A stretch of DNA of 38,598 nucleotides from Prevotella sp. (GCA_017941345.1 JAGAWQ010000140.1:1-38598); one strand, 5' to 3'. Numbered from the stretch's first letter, positions 15,780 to 23,965 are shown. Translations and numbers: made by a program. Notes: generated by a model not told the origin, from the sequence alone.

Positions 15780-17507
15780 CTACCATCGTCCGCCGGGGAA
15801 TCCGCCACCCATGCTGCTGCTGACGCTGTTGCTGGCGGTAACGGTCTGTGTGGTGCTGCCCAGCGAGAGGGTGTAGCTGGTGCCGCTCTTCAGGTTGGGC
15901 GAGCTAATCATGATGCTGCCGCTGTTATAAGAGTAGGGAGGCATGGTGAACGAAGCGACGGTGGAGCTGCCGTTGCTGACGCTGACGGTGCTGTTGGCCT
16001 GTACGCTGCCCGAGGTGCTGATGATGCCCTGCGAGGTGCTGCCCAGTGTGCCGTCGACGCGTCCGCCAATGCCGAAGATGTTGCCACCCGTGATGTAAAG
16101 CTTGTGGCGCTCGTCGATGTCGATGCCTGCCTCAGCACCGCTGGCTCCGTAGGCTACGATGTTGCCGCCAGAGATGTACATGTTGCCATTGGCGTCGAGT
16201 CCGTCGTTCTGTGTGCCTACCACCGTGACGTTGCCTCCCTTGATATACAGGTCGCCAGCGGAGTTGATGGCGTCGTCGTAGGCTGATACTAAGACGGTAC
16301 CATCGTTGATGGTCAGTGTGGCCTTGCTCTCGATGCCCTCACCCTTACTGCCCTTGGTGCGTACCATGATGGTTCCGCCGTTGATGGTCAGGTTGTCGTC
16401 AATCTTGACACCCTTAGGCGATGCTGTATCATTGTTGCTGCTGAACACTGAGCCTGTGGTGATGACGTAGAGCTCGCCACCATTGATGATTGCAGGGCAG
16501 TCGGCCTTCAGACCCTTACCGCCAGAACCAGAGCTCTTCAGCTTCACGATGCCGGCATTCATGGTGAAGGTGGAGTCGGCCTTGATGCCAGCAGCACCCT
16601 TGGCCTCCTTGTCGGTGGTGTCGTAGGTGCCATTGCCAGTGGTGATGACGGTGGTACGTCCGCCATTGACGATGATATGGCTCTCGCAGTTGATGCCCTT
16701 GGCGGCAGCTGCTGTAGTCTCGACATTGATGATTCCGCCATTGATGAAGATGCCGTCGTTGGCCTTGATGCCGTGATTGGCAGTAGACTTAGCATAGATG
16801 TTGTTACCCTTGCGGAACACGATATAGTCGGCACTGTGGATACCATTGTTGTAGTTGCCATAAACCTCGAGTGTGCCGCTGCCGTTGAAGAGCAGCTTAC
16901 CCTTGCAGTAGAGGGCGCCCTTGTGGTCGTTCTTCGACGAGGTGCCATCGGTCAGCTTGTTGTTGGTGCCGTCGGCTACCACCACGTAGGCACGTTTGCC
17001 GCTGAGCAGGTTGAGGGCAGCGCTGTCAGGATTGGTGATGCTGACACCATTGAGCTTCACCTCGTATTTCTTGTCGCCCAGGACGGTGAACGAGCCACTG
17101 GCAGTCTCGCCGCTCAGTACGTAGCAGATGCCTTTGGTGGAAGCATGGTTAGCGGTGATGTGGTTGCCATTGACGGTGATGGTGACACCATTCTCCGTCT
17201 TCGCTGTGGGGTTGGACAGGTCGATGGCCACCTCAGTGGCAAACGAGTTGTTGTCCAGGTTATCCTCCTCGTCGGGGAAGTATTCAGATGCTGCGCTGGA
17301 GGGCTCGGCAGTGGTCTTGTCGATGTCGATGCTGAAGGTCAGCAACTCACCGCTGCTGGCACTCATCGACCCGTTGCTGCCACTCATGCCACCCATGCCG
17401 TTGGCTCCGTCATAACCTTGGTAATCGCTGAAAGGATCCTGCGCTGAGCAGGCTGTCACTACGGCCATCATAGCCATCAGTGTGAAGATTGTCGTCATCT
17501 TTTTCAT
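15780..17507 (-). CDS. Carbohydrate-binding beta-helix lipoprotein (Cthe_2159-like)
   Basis: A 575-residue lipoprotein with signal MKKMTTIFTLMAMMAVVTAC (lipid-bearing Cys20). A Gly/Ser/Met-rich spacer and an acidic segment (YFPDEEDNLDNN) come first. From about 105 to 500 there is a long series of beta-helix turns with repeated G-I-x-(A/S)-D and I-x-G-G patterns, e.g. GIHSADYIVF, GIKANDGIFINGG, GIEIKATL-like and GLDANGNMYISGG. This is the pattern of the Cthe_2159 carbohydrate-binding domain, whose type member is a calcium-containing beta-helix that binds acidic polysaccharide. The protein ends SSSMGGGFPGGRW. It heads an operon with a sensor kinase and LytTR regulator, with its own promoter. 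A role in sensing or organising surface polysaccharide is inferred. Confidence 0.85.
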   Translation of the reverse strand: MKKMTTIFTLMAMMAVVTACSAQDPFSDYQGYDGANGMGGMSGSNGSMSASSGELLTFSIDIDKTTAEPSSAASEYFPDEEDNLDNNSFATEVAIDLSNPTAKTENGVTITVNGNHITANHASTKGICYVLSGETASGSFTVLGDKKYEVKLNGVSITNPDSAALNLLSGKRAYVVVADGTNNKLTDGTSSKNDHKGALYCKGKLLFNGSGTLEVYGNYNNGIHSADYIVFRKGNNIYAKSTANHGIKANDGIFINGGIINVETTAAAAKGINCESHIIVNGGRTTVITTGNGTYDTTDKEAKGAAGIKADSTFTMNAGIVKLKSSGSGGKGLKADCPAIINGGELYVITTGSVFSSNNDTASPKGVKIDDNLTINGGTIMVRTKGSKGEGIESKATLTINDGTVLVSAYDDAINSAGDLYIKGGNVTVVGTQNDGLDANGNMYISGGNIVAYGASGAEAGIDIDERHKLYITGGNIFGIGGRVDGTLGSTSQGIISTSGSVQANSTVSVSNGSSTVASFTMPPYSYNSGSIMISSPNLKSGTSYTLSLGSTTQTVTASNSVSSSMGGGFPGGRW

Positions 17508-17551
17508 ATTTTCGTCTGTTTTTTTAAGTTAATGTTTTCTTAATGATGCGA

Positions 17552-17583
17552 CAAAAGTACACGAAAAAAGCCGGCTCGCCAAA
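17552..17583 (-). promoter_or_regulatory. Promoter of the beta-helix lipoprotein operon, TTTG-N20-TACTTTTG
   Basis: On the minus strand TTTG (17583-17580), 20 bp, TACTTTTG (17559-17552). The -33 box lies in the loop of the terminator of the upstream gene, so terminator and promoter overlap. The leader is about 38 nt. Confidence 0.8.
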
Positions 17584-17603
17584 AACTTTCAGCGAACCGG
17601 CTT
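17564..17603 (-). terminator. Terminator of the Ala-rich lipoprotein gene
   Basis: On the minus strand AAGCCGGTTCGC, a 12-nt loop, GCGAGCCGGCTT followed by TTTT. The 12-bp stem has one mismatch. It ends the unit that starts upstream with the hybrid kinase. Confidence 0.9.
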
Positions 17604-17618
17604 AATTATTAAGCGAAT

Positions 17619-18239
17619 TCAAAGTCCCAGCTTGCTCTTTGCTGACGAAGCAGCGTTGTCGATAGCATCGCTGGCCTTCTGCTTGGCAGCATTCTTGGTG
17701 TCCTCAACCTTCTGCTCAGCAGCAGCCTTGGCATCCTCTACCTTCTGGTTGGCAGCGGCCTTGGCGTCCTCTGCCTTCTGGTTGGCAGCGTCGACAGCAG
17801 CGTCCTTCACCTCAGTGGCAGCATCGCCAACATTCTCGATGAAGCTGGAAACCACCTGGGCGGGCTCAATCTCAGTCAGGGCAGCAACAGCAGCAACAGC
17901 AGCCTCGCTATCGCCAGCAACAGCCTTCACCTTGTCGGCATTCTCCTTCAGGAAGTTCTGAACCTTAGCCACATACTCCTTGGCAATCTCGGGGTTCTCC
18001 TTAATCAGAGCGACAACCTTCTCCTTAACGGCAGCCAGCGTCTCCTGCAACTTGGCAGTATCGCCAGACTCGAACAGGCCACTGATGGCATTGATGTCCT
18101 CCTGAGCGGCAGCCTCAGCCAGTGAGTCAACGAGAGCAACAGAGTCAACGGCCTCGCCAGCCTGCTGAGTCTTGTTGCCACATGATGTTGTGAACGAGAT
18201 GGCTGCAATGGCCATCACTGCGAAAATCATTTTTTTCAT
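17619..18239 (-). CDS. Ala/Lys/Glu-rich lipoprotein with LEA-like 11-residue repeats
   Basis: A 206-residue lipoprotein (signal MKKMIFAVMAIAAISFTTSC, Cys20). The middle part (25-130) is helical and hydrophilic. The C-terminal 70 residues are a run of near 11-residue units of the type AANQKVEDAKA, with Ala, Lys, Glu, Asp and Gln and no aromatic residues, like group 3 LEA proteins or apolipoprotein-type amphipathic helices. No enzyme motif is present. Such proteins could line a membrane or buffer periplasmic stress; the function is unknown. It lies 40 bp downstream of the EEP-family gene on the same strand and ends at a strong terminator. Confidence 0.8.
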   Translation of the reverse strand: MKKMIFAVMAIAAISFTTSCGNKTQQAGEAVDSVALVDSLAEAAAQEDINAISGLFESGDTAKLQETLAAVKEKVVALIKENPEIAKEYVAKVQNFLKENADKVKAVAGDSEAAVAAVAALTEIEPAQVVSSFIENVGDAATEVKDAAVDAANQKAEDAKAAANQKVEDAKAAAEQKVEDTKNAAKQKASDAIDNAASSAKSKLGL

Positions 18240-18279
18240 CTTACTTTCTCCTTTTTTTTAATAAAATAGGTGTTATTGT

Positions 18280-19335
18280 TTATAACTCGATTTTCATGAA
18301 TACGGGATAGTGGTCGGAGTAGGTCAGCTCAGACATATAATAGGTGATGCCCTTCAGCGCACTGTCGTGGAAGATGTAGTCGATGCGGACGGCTTTCTTG
18401 CCGCGGAAGGTGTGCATCCATCCGCTGCCACACTCCTTGAAGCCGTCGACCATATTGCCCAGCATGGTGTTGTAGACGTAAGAGTAGGGCACGTCGTTGA
18501 AGTCGCCGCAGAGGATGACAGGATTCTCAGAAGAGCGTTTCTCCGTAGCAATGATGTTGGCTTGCGAGGCACGGAACATCATACCTATCGTGTAATTGCC
18601 GAAGATGGCATTGAGCACACGGCTGCTGCTGACGTCGTAGTCTTGAGCCATAAGCTTGCCAGCCTCGTGGAGCGTACGGTTGATGCCTGTCGTCTGCAAA
18701 TGGACATTGAACACACGTACCTCATCGCCCTTGACATCGATATCGGCCCACATGGCACTGTTGTTGGTGTAGTCGAAGAGTATCTTGTCGTGCTTCTTGA
18801 TGGGGTAGCGGCTATAGATAACCATATCGTCGCGTCCTACCGCCATATAGGGGAAATACTCCTTATAGGAATCAGAGTTGAGCTTGTCGCCACTGACGTT
18901 GCTATACTCCTGCATGCACAGGACGTCAACTTTCTGGCGTCGCATCTCAGCGAGAATGTCCTGAGCCATGAAGCCAGAGGTCTCGCGATTGAACATGGCG
19001 ACGTTGTAGGTGGCTATCTTCAGACCTTGCTTGGCGTCGACTCCCTTTTCAAGAGAGCGGAACTGATAGAGCGTACCAATATAGGGAATGCAGCAGGCAA
19101 TGGTGGCTACGGGCATGAGCAGGAAGAGCCAGCGACGACGAACGAGCCAATAGATGAGCAGCAACACATTGATAGCGATGAGCAGGGGCAGGATGTAAAC
19201 TAACATGGCGCGTGCCGAATGACCAATGGGACTGACATCTCCGCCATAGAGAGCAATAATGGTGGAGAGGGTAGCGATAATCTGTGCCACGAGGAACATC
19301 ATGGACATGTATTTGTAGACGGCAAGTTTACCCAT
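18280..19335 (-). CDS. Membrane-anchored endonuclease/exonuclease/phosphatase (EEP) family protein
   Basis: A 351-residue protein with three N-terminal membrane segments (about 8-26, 38-62 and 68-88) and a C-terminal EEP domain (about 103-351). The metal and catalytic motifs are present: ATYNVAMFN, CMQEYSN (metal-binding Glu), YSRYPI, VHLQTTGINR, CGDFNDVPYSYVY and the terminal SDHYPVFMKIEL (Asp-His). Family members hydrolyse phosphodiesters or phosphomonoesters in nucleic acids, lipids or sugars. The membrane anchor and the likely periplasmic location argue for a lipid or extracellular substrate, but this is open. It sits between the hybrid kinase gene and the Ala-rich lipoprotein gene with short gaps (26 and 40 bp). 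Confidence 0.92.
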   Translation of the reverse strand: MGKLAVYKYMSMMFLVAQIIATLSTIIALYGGDVSPIGHSARAMLVYILPLLIAINVLLLIYWLVRRRWLFLLMPVATIACCIPYIGTLYQFRSLEKGVDAKQGLKIATYNVAMFNRETSGFMAQDILAEMRRQKVDVLCMQEYSNVSGDKLNSDSYKEYFPYMAVGRDDMVIYSRYPIKKHDKILFDYTNNSAMWADIDVKGDEVRVFNVHLQTTGINRTLHEAGKLMAQDYDVSSSRVLNAIFGNYTIGMMFRASQANIIATEKRSSENPVILCGDFNDVPYSYVYNTMLGNMVDGFKECGSGWMHTFRGKKAVRIDYIFHDSALKGITYYMSELTYSDHYPVFMKIEL

Positions 19336-19361
19336 AGTGATGTGGTATTGGTCCTTAGTTT

Positions 19362-20612
19362 CTATTCTTTGACGTATTTCTGTACGGTGTCGAGCAGGTC
19401 CTCAACACGGAAGGGCTTAGCCATGAATTCGTCGCAGCCTGCCTCACGAGCCTCGCGGATATTCTCGTCGAAGGCATAGGCACTGAGGGCAATGACGGGT
19501 ATGTCATGATTCACTTCCTTGATGATGCGGGTAGCGTCGAGTCCGTTCATATCCGGCATACGGATGTCCATGAGAATTAGCGAAGGGTGTTCCTCCTCGC
19601 AGAAGGTGACAGCCTCGATACCATTCTTGGCACGAATCAAGCGATAGCGCTTAGCCAGCACGATACGTACCAGCTCGTAGTTGCTGTCTTCGTCCTCAGC
19701 GACAAGAATCAGCGGTGCATTATTCACGTCGGTCTTGGTGCTGACGCGGATGGTGCGTGAATTGGTGGTGATACGGCTGTTCTTAGCCATACCGCCTATT
19801 GTTCCTTCAAAGGGCAGTTCGAAGCGGAACGTGGAGCCTTCGCCAAGCTTTGACGTCACGGAGATGCGACCTCCCAGCTTCTCGACGATAATCTTACAGA
19901 GGGCGAGCCCCAGTCCGTAGCCGCTCTGTGTCTCAGCATCACGCGACTTGTAGGCTTCGAAGATGTGTTTCTGGTCTTCCTCGGCAATACCTGACCCCGT
20001 ATCGCTGACGTAGAACTCTACTTCCTGTCCGTCGTTGATGAGTCGGTAGCCATAGCTGATGGTGCCGTTTGAAGTGTGTTTCAGGGCATTGCCAATGAGA
20101 TTGGAGAATACCTGAGTGACACGATTGCCGTCGGTATTCAGCGCGACATTCATATTAGGCTTAGACCAAGCCAATTGCACGTTGTCAGGACAGCGGAACT
20201 TGAAGATGAACTGAAGGCTCTTGCAAATCTCGTTGAGGTCAGTCATACTCTTCTTGATAGACAATTCTCCAGCCTCGACACGTGAGAGGTCGAGAATCTC
20301 ATTGATGAGCGACATCAGACGGTTGTTGTTGCTCTCAATGATTTCCATATAGTTCATGCGTTCTTCAGCGGAATCCGTCTCCGCCATGATGCGCGAGAAA
20401 CCTTCGATAGCATTAAGGGGTGTACGTATCTCATGACTCATGTTAGCCAGGAAGAGTGACTTCATCTGGCTGGCTTTTTCGGCCTTCTGCGTTTTCTCCT
20501 CGTATTCGGCCAGTTTTTTGCGTGCATCATTGAGTTCCAGCTCGACAGCTTGTCGCTTGGCATTGGCTTCCGCAATCTTCTGTAGCAGGATTTCTCTTTC
20601 GTCTTGATTCAT
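19362..20612 (-). CDS. Cytosolic hybrid histidine kinase/receiver without a sensor domain
   Basis: A 416-residue protein. A short N-terminal coiled coil (5-50) leads into a HisKA domain with His60 in ANMSHEIRTPL. The HATPase domain follows (N-box NLIGNALKHT, G1 DTGSGIAEED, G2 GYGLGLALCK). After a linker comes a receiver domain (299-416) with AEDEDSN, Asp349 in MDIRMPD and Lys in MAKPF. There are no membrane segments and no PAS or GAF domain. It resembles the kinase-receiver core of larger Bacteroidetes hybrid kinases. No output domain or response regulator is encoded next to it, so a phosphotransfer partner must lie elsewhere. It heads a same-strand run with the EEP protein and a lipoprotein. 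Confidence 0.93.
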   Translation of the reverse strand: MNQDEREILLQKIAEANAKRQAVELELNDARKKLAEYEEKTQKAEKASQMKSLFLANMSHEIRTPLNAIEGFSRIMAETDSAEERMNYMEIIESNNNRLMSLINEILDLSRVEAGELSIKKSMTDLNEICKSLQFIFKFRCPDNVQLAWSKPNMNVALNTDGNRVTQVFSNLIGNALKHTSNGTISYGYRLINDGQEVEFYVSDTGSGIAEEDQKHIFEAYKSRDAETQSGYGLGLALCKIIVEKLGGRISVTSKLGEGSTFRFELPFEGTIGGMAKNSRITTNSRTIRVSTKTDVNNAPLILVAEDEDSNYELVRIVLAKRYRLIRAKNGIEAVTFCEEEHPSLILMDIRMPDMNGLDATRIIKEVNHDIPVIALSAYAFDENIREAREAGCDEFMAKPFRVEDLLDTVQKYVKE

Positions 20613-20653
20613 TTGAGCAATTTTTCTAATTCTCCATTATAGATAAATCGGCG

Positions 20654-20661
20654 CAAAATTA
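20654..20661 (-). promoter_or_regulatory. -7 box upstream of the hybrid kinase gene
   Basis: TAATTTTG followed by CGCCG on the minus strand, about 40 bp before the ATG. TTTG sequences occur upstream but not at the ideal 20-bp spacing. Confidence 0.6.
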
Positions 20662-20702
20662 GCAAAATATTTTCAAACAAAAGAAATTTTCAGCGAAAAA
20701 AT

Positions 20703-21887
20703 TTACGCACGACGTGATTTCTCCCATGCACCACCTCCCTGATGAGTGCGTAAATAGTGCATGCCGCGGAATACGTTAAAGTTCATAAAAAGGAAATAGT
20801 AAGGCACATAGAACAGCTTGTTCTTCTTGCCTTGCTGCTCCAGTCGATAGCCCATGAAGGCAGCGGCATAGAACAGAATCTGGAGAATCCAGATGACGGT
20901 GTAGATGGTGCCTGCATTCATGAAAACCAACAGGACATTGAGTGGGATGAGTGCCATGAGGGCGATAGGGGTAATCGTCCAGCGCAGCACTCGATGTGAC
21001 ACAAACTGGAAGGCGACAACGAAATGGCGGAAAGGGTTCATCATGCGACGTAACCACCAACAGCTCTGCAATCCGCCAGCTGCTATCCGTCGTTTGCGTT
21101 TTGACTCTTCGGTGAAATCGGCTGAGCCATGCTCTAAGGCGTAGGCTTCTGGGGCGTAGGCTATGCGATAGCCCTCGTCGACCATACGCATAGACATGAC
21201 GAAATCGTCGAGTAGGGCATGCTCTGGCATCGGATGATAGAGCTTGGTGCGAATGGCATTCAGCTCGCCAGCGGCTCCCATGGTGGAGTATAACTCGCTG
21301 TCCAGACGTTTCAGCGTACTCTCGTAGCGCCAGTAAAGTCCTTCGCCCTGAGCTGCCGTCTGGCTGTCGTCAAGGGCTACCACGCGTTTCTCGCCAGCCA
21401 CACAGGCCACTTGCGGGTCTTGGAAGCAGCGCACGATATGGTGGAGTGCTTCTGCATTAACCATCGTGTTGGCATCGGTCATCACACACAGCTCCGTATT
21501 GACGAGGCTGATGCCGTGATTGAGTGCTGCCGTCTTGCCGCGACGCTCTGGGCTGAAGACAACCTGTACGTCAGGATAGCGCATCAGGCGCAGGTTGGTA
21601 TCGTCGGTGGAACCGTCGGTGACCCACATGATGTGCAGACGCTCCTTCGGATAGTTGAGCTGAAGGGTGTTCTGCATCTTCTGCTCTACGATGTCTTGTT
21701 CGTTGTAGGCACAAATGAGGAAGGTGATATCGGGCAGTGCGTCGTCGTCAGGAAGACTGGCGATATCACGTTTGCCGTAAAGGGCATGCTTGATTTTAAC
21801 GAGCAGCCATAACAATACCCCATATCCGAGATAGGTGTAGAACACCAGGGAAAAGCATATCCAGAATATGACTTTCAGTATTGTCAT
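20703..21887 (-). CDS. Family 2 glycosyltransferase, processive-type membrane enzyme
   Basis: A 394-residue inner-membrane glycosyltransferase. An N-terminal membrane segment (about 5-30) precedes the GT2 domain, which has CAYNE, DGSTDDT (Asp91), RGKTAALNHG, DAN (Asp138, Asn140) and the acid motif LLDDF. Further on comes KRKRRIAAGGLQ, in the place of the QxxRW motif, then three or so membrane segments (about 285-345). The plan is that of BcsA/IcaA/hyaluronan-synthase-like enzymes, which polymerise and export sugars, but QxxRW itself is not present, so it may transfer single residues. It lies 15 bp after the RNase E/G gene on the same strand, an unusual pairing. The substrate is unknown. Confidence 0.9.
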   Translation of the reverse strand: MTILKVIFWICFSLVFYTYLGYGVLLWLLVKIKHALYGKRDIASLPDDDALPDITFLICAYNEQDIVEQKMQNTLQLNYPKERLHIMWVTDGSTDDTNLRLMRYPDVQVVFSPERRGKTAALNHGISLVNTELCVMTDANTMVNAEALHHIVRCFQDPQVACVAGEKRVVALDDSQTAAQGEGLYWRYESTLKRLDSELYSTMGAAGELNAIRTKLYHPMPEHALLDDFVMSMRMVDEGYRIAYAPEAYALEHGSADFTEESKRKRRIAAGGLQSCWWLRRMMNPFRHFVVAFQFVSHRVLRWTITPIALMALIPLNVLLVFMNAGTIYTVIWILQILFYAAAFMGYRLEQQGKKNKLFYVPYYFLFMNFNVFRGMHYLRTHQGGGAWEKSRRA

Positions 21888-21902
21888 GGCTGCTACGTTC
21901 GT

Positions 21903-23483
21903 TTAGGAATTGGTTTCTATCTCTTCCTGCATATCGATGAACTGGCGGTCTTGGTCGTAGAACTCGTATTGCAGGAAAGCCAGTTTCTGCGACGGTACGA
22001 TGCGAAGGCCCATACCGTATTTCATCTGCCATTTGCGCTTCAGCGATACGAAGCCCTGATTGATGTAGGCGGCAACGTAGGGATGAACGTGCAAATAGAA
22101 CTTGCGGATGCCTATCTTGTTGACCAGGCGGTCAATCTTGCTCTCCAGTTGGTCCGTAAACAGGATAGACGACTTAATCTTACCCTTGCCGAAGCATGTG
22201 GGGCAGGTTTCTTCTACATTGACATCCATGGCCGGACGGACACGCTGACGCGTAATCTGCATCAGTCCGAACTTCGACAACGGCAGGATGTTATGGCGTG
22301 CTCTGTCTTTCTGCATGTTCTTGCACATGCGCTCATAGAGCAGTTGGCGGTCTTCAGCCAGGTTCATGTCGATGAAGTCGACTACGATGATGCCGCCCAT
22401 GTCGCGAAGTCGCAGCTGGCGAGCCAGCTCGTCGGCAGCACCGAGGTTCACCTCCAGTGCGTTGGCCTCCTGACCATTTTCTGCACGAGTACGATTACCC
22501 GAATTGACGTCGACCACATGCATGGCCTCTGTGTGCTGGATGATGAGGTAGGCTCCGCGTTTGTAGTTCACCGTGCGTCCGAACGAAGACTTAATCTGCT
22601 TCGTTACGTTGAAATTGTCGAAAATGGGCACCGTACCGTTGTACAGCTTGACGATGTCCTTTTTCTCGGGCGCTATCAGCGATACGTAGTCGCTAACCTG
22701 CTGGAAAATCTCTGGGTCGTTGACGTGGATACCATCGTAGGTGGGGTCGAACAGGTCGCGTAGCATGGCTACGGCGCGTCCGGTCTCTTCGAAAGCCAGC
22801 TGTGGTACCTTTGTGGCTTTCTGTACCTTCGTAATCGTGTCTTCCCAGCGTTTTACCAACACCTTCATCTCCATGTCAAGCTCTGCCACACGCTTGCCTT
22901 CAGCGGATGTACGTACAATGACGCCGAAGTTCTTGGGGCGGATGCTCTGCACGAGTTGTTTCAGTCGGGTGCGTTCCTCGCCTTTCTTGATTTTTGAAGA
23001 AACCGAAACTTTATCGCCAAAGGGGATGAGCACCATATAGCGGCCTGCCAGACTGATATCACACGTCAGACGTGGTCCCTTGGTGGAGATGGGCTCCTTG
23101 ACCACCTGTACCAGGATTTCTTGTCCCTGTTTCAGCGTGTTCTGGACGCTTCCTTCCTTGGGGAGGTCGGGCAGACGGCTGGCTTTCGCAATGGGGTAAA
23201 GTTTCTTCTTGTCGCTTTGTACCTGTTTAAGATACTTTTCAAAAGAGCTGAATTGAGTGCCTAAGTCCAGATAGTGCAAGAAAGCATCGCGCTCAGAGCC
23301 TACCTCTACGAAGCAGGCATTAAGTCCGGGCATCAGTTTCTTGACCTTGCCCAGATAGATGTTGCCTACGGAGTAGCTCGCCTCTTCGCGCTTCTCGTTC
23401 TGGTATTCCACCAGATTCTTGTCTTCGAGCAGGGCGATGGAAATCTCCTTAGGCTGTACATCGATGATTACTTCACTTGTCAT
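21903..23483 (-). CDS. rng: Ribonuclease E/G
   Basis: A 526-residue endoribonuclease of the RNase E/G family. The S1 domain is at about 36-145 with an insertion (80-115) between strands, as in Bacteroidetes members. The catalytic metal ligands are Asp325 (VVDVNSG) and Asp369 (VVDFIDM), corresponding to Asp303 and Asp346 of E. coli RNase E. The zinc-link CPTC is at 427-430 and TRQRVRPAMD precedes it. There is no long C-terminal scaffold, so it is RNase G-like. The N-terminal MTSEVIIDVQPKEISIALLEDK matches the family start. Upstream on the same strand lie the HU gene and a 29-residue gene, and a strong hairpin occupies the leader. It should act in rRNA maturation and mRNA decay. Confidence 0.96.
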   Translation of the reverse strand: MTSEVIIDVQPKEISIALLEDKNLVEYQNEKREEASYSVGNIYLGKVKKLMPGLNACFVEVGSERDAFLHYLDLGTQFSSFEKYLKQVQSDKKKLYPIAKASRLPDLPKEGSVQNTLKQGQEILVQVVKEPISTKGPRLTCDISLAGRYMVLIPFGDKVSVSSKIKKGEERTRLKQLVQSIRPKNFGVIVRTSAEGKRVAELDMEMKVLVKRWEDTITKVQKATKVPQLAFEETGRAVAMLRDLFDPTYDGIHVNDPEIFQQVSDYVSLIAPEKKDIVKLYNGTVPIFDNFNVTKQIKSSFGRTVNYKRGAYLIIQHTEAMHVVDVNSGNRTRAENGQEANALEVNLGAADELARQLRLRDMGGIIVVDFIDMNLAEDRQLLYERMCKNMQKDRARHNILPLSKFGLMQITRQRVRPAMDVNVEETCPTCFGKGKIKSSILFTDQLESKIDRLVNKIGIRKFYLHVHPYVAAYINQGFVSLKRKWQMKYGMGLRIVPSQKLAFLQYEFYDQDRQFIDMQEEIETNS

Positions 23484-23516
23484 TTTCTTGACTTTACATT
23501 ATAATTCATAAATAGC

Positions 23517-23551
23517 AAGGGAGTGCTCCGACTGCTCGGACTCACTCCCTT
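23517..23551 (-). promoter_or_regulatory. Leader hairpin between the 29-residue gene and rng
   Basis: The arms AAGGGAGTG and CACTCCCTT (23517-23525, 23543-23551) enclose a second pairing TCCGA/TCGGA with loop CTGC, giving a near-continuous 14-bp stem. Read on the minus strand it is followed by GCTATTTATG, not a T-run, so it is a poor intrinsic terminator. It ends 33 bp before the rng ATG. Confidence 0.7.
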
Positions 23552-23575
23552 CATTTCTAGTTTGACGTCAGAGCC

Positions 23576-23665
23576 TTACTTGCTCTTATGACGATTCTTG
23601 CGTAGTCTCTTCTTACGCTTGTGGGTGGCCATCTTGTGGCCCTTCTTTTTCTTTCCGTTTGGCAT
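23576..23665 (-). CDS. 29-residue basic ribosomal-type protein (AURKAIP1/COX24-like)
   Basis: The minus-strand ATG at 23665 opens 29 codons ending in TAA. The product begins MPNGKKKKGHKMATHKRKKR and ends with LRKNRHKSK, so about two thirds of the residues are Lys, Arg or His. Bacteroidetes genomes encode this conserved peptide; databases label similar ones AURKAIP1/COX24-domain proteins, related to mitochondrial small-subunit protein mS38. A ribosomal or RNA-binding role is therefore likely. It sits 24 bp after the HU gene and before the leader hairpin of rng. It is too short for ordinary ORF lists, but its composition and context make it convincing. Confidence 0.85.
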   Translation of the reverse strand: MPNGKKKKGHKMATHKRKKRLRKNRHKSK

Positions 23666-23689
23666 AATTCTAAATATTTAAAAGATGTA

Positions 23690-23965
23690 TTATTTCATTT
23701 TGGCTAAAAAGCTCTTCGCAGGCTTGAAAGCGGGGATGTCGTGTGCTTCAATCACCATTGTCGTGTTCTTCGAAATGTTGCGGGCGGTCTTCTGTGCACG
23801 ACGCTTCACATGAAAAGTACCGAATCCGCGGAGAAATACATTCTCTTTCTTCTCAGCCATGCTTACACGAATCTCCTCCATGAAAGCCTCCACAGTGGCT
23901 GCTACGTCCTTCTTAGGAAGGCCTGTGTCCTCAGTAATCTTACTGATAATATCTGCTTTTGTCAT
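23690..23965 (-). CDS. HU/IHF-family DNA-binding protein
   Basis: A 91-residue nucleoid protein. The helical N-terminal part (MTKADIISKITEDTGLPKKD) and the family signature GFGTFHVKRRAQKTARNISKNT are complete, and the C-terminus ends AFKPAKSFLAKMK. In place of the usual arm-tip Pro-rich turn it has TTMVIEAHDIPAFKP, which is normal for the family. It bends and compacts DNA as a dimer. It is the first gene of a probable HU, 29-residue protein, rng, GT2 series on the minus strand and has a -7 box at 24000-24007. Confidence 0.96.
   Translation of the reverse strand: MTKADIISKITEDTGLPKKDVAATVEAFMEEIRVSMAEKKENVFLRGFGTFHVKRRAQKTARNISKNTTMVIEAHDIPAFKPAKSFLAKMK

Noticed and set aside
17528-17545. Two CATTAA repeats 11 bp apart in the leader of the beta-helix lipoprotein gene as a LytTR site
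   Set aside because: They lie downstream of the -7 box and are A/T-rich and short; LytTR sites are normally upstream of the promoter. Too weak to list.
20680-20702. A/T-rich inverted sequence after the glycosyltransferase stop as a terminator
   Set aside because: The arms AAATTTT/AAAATTT are pure A/T and short, and could arise by chance in this A/T-rich gap.
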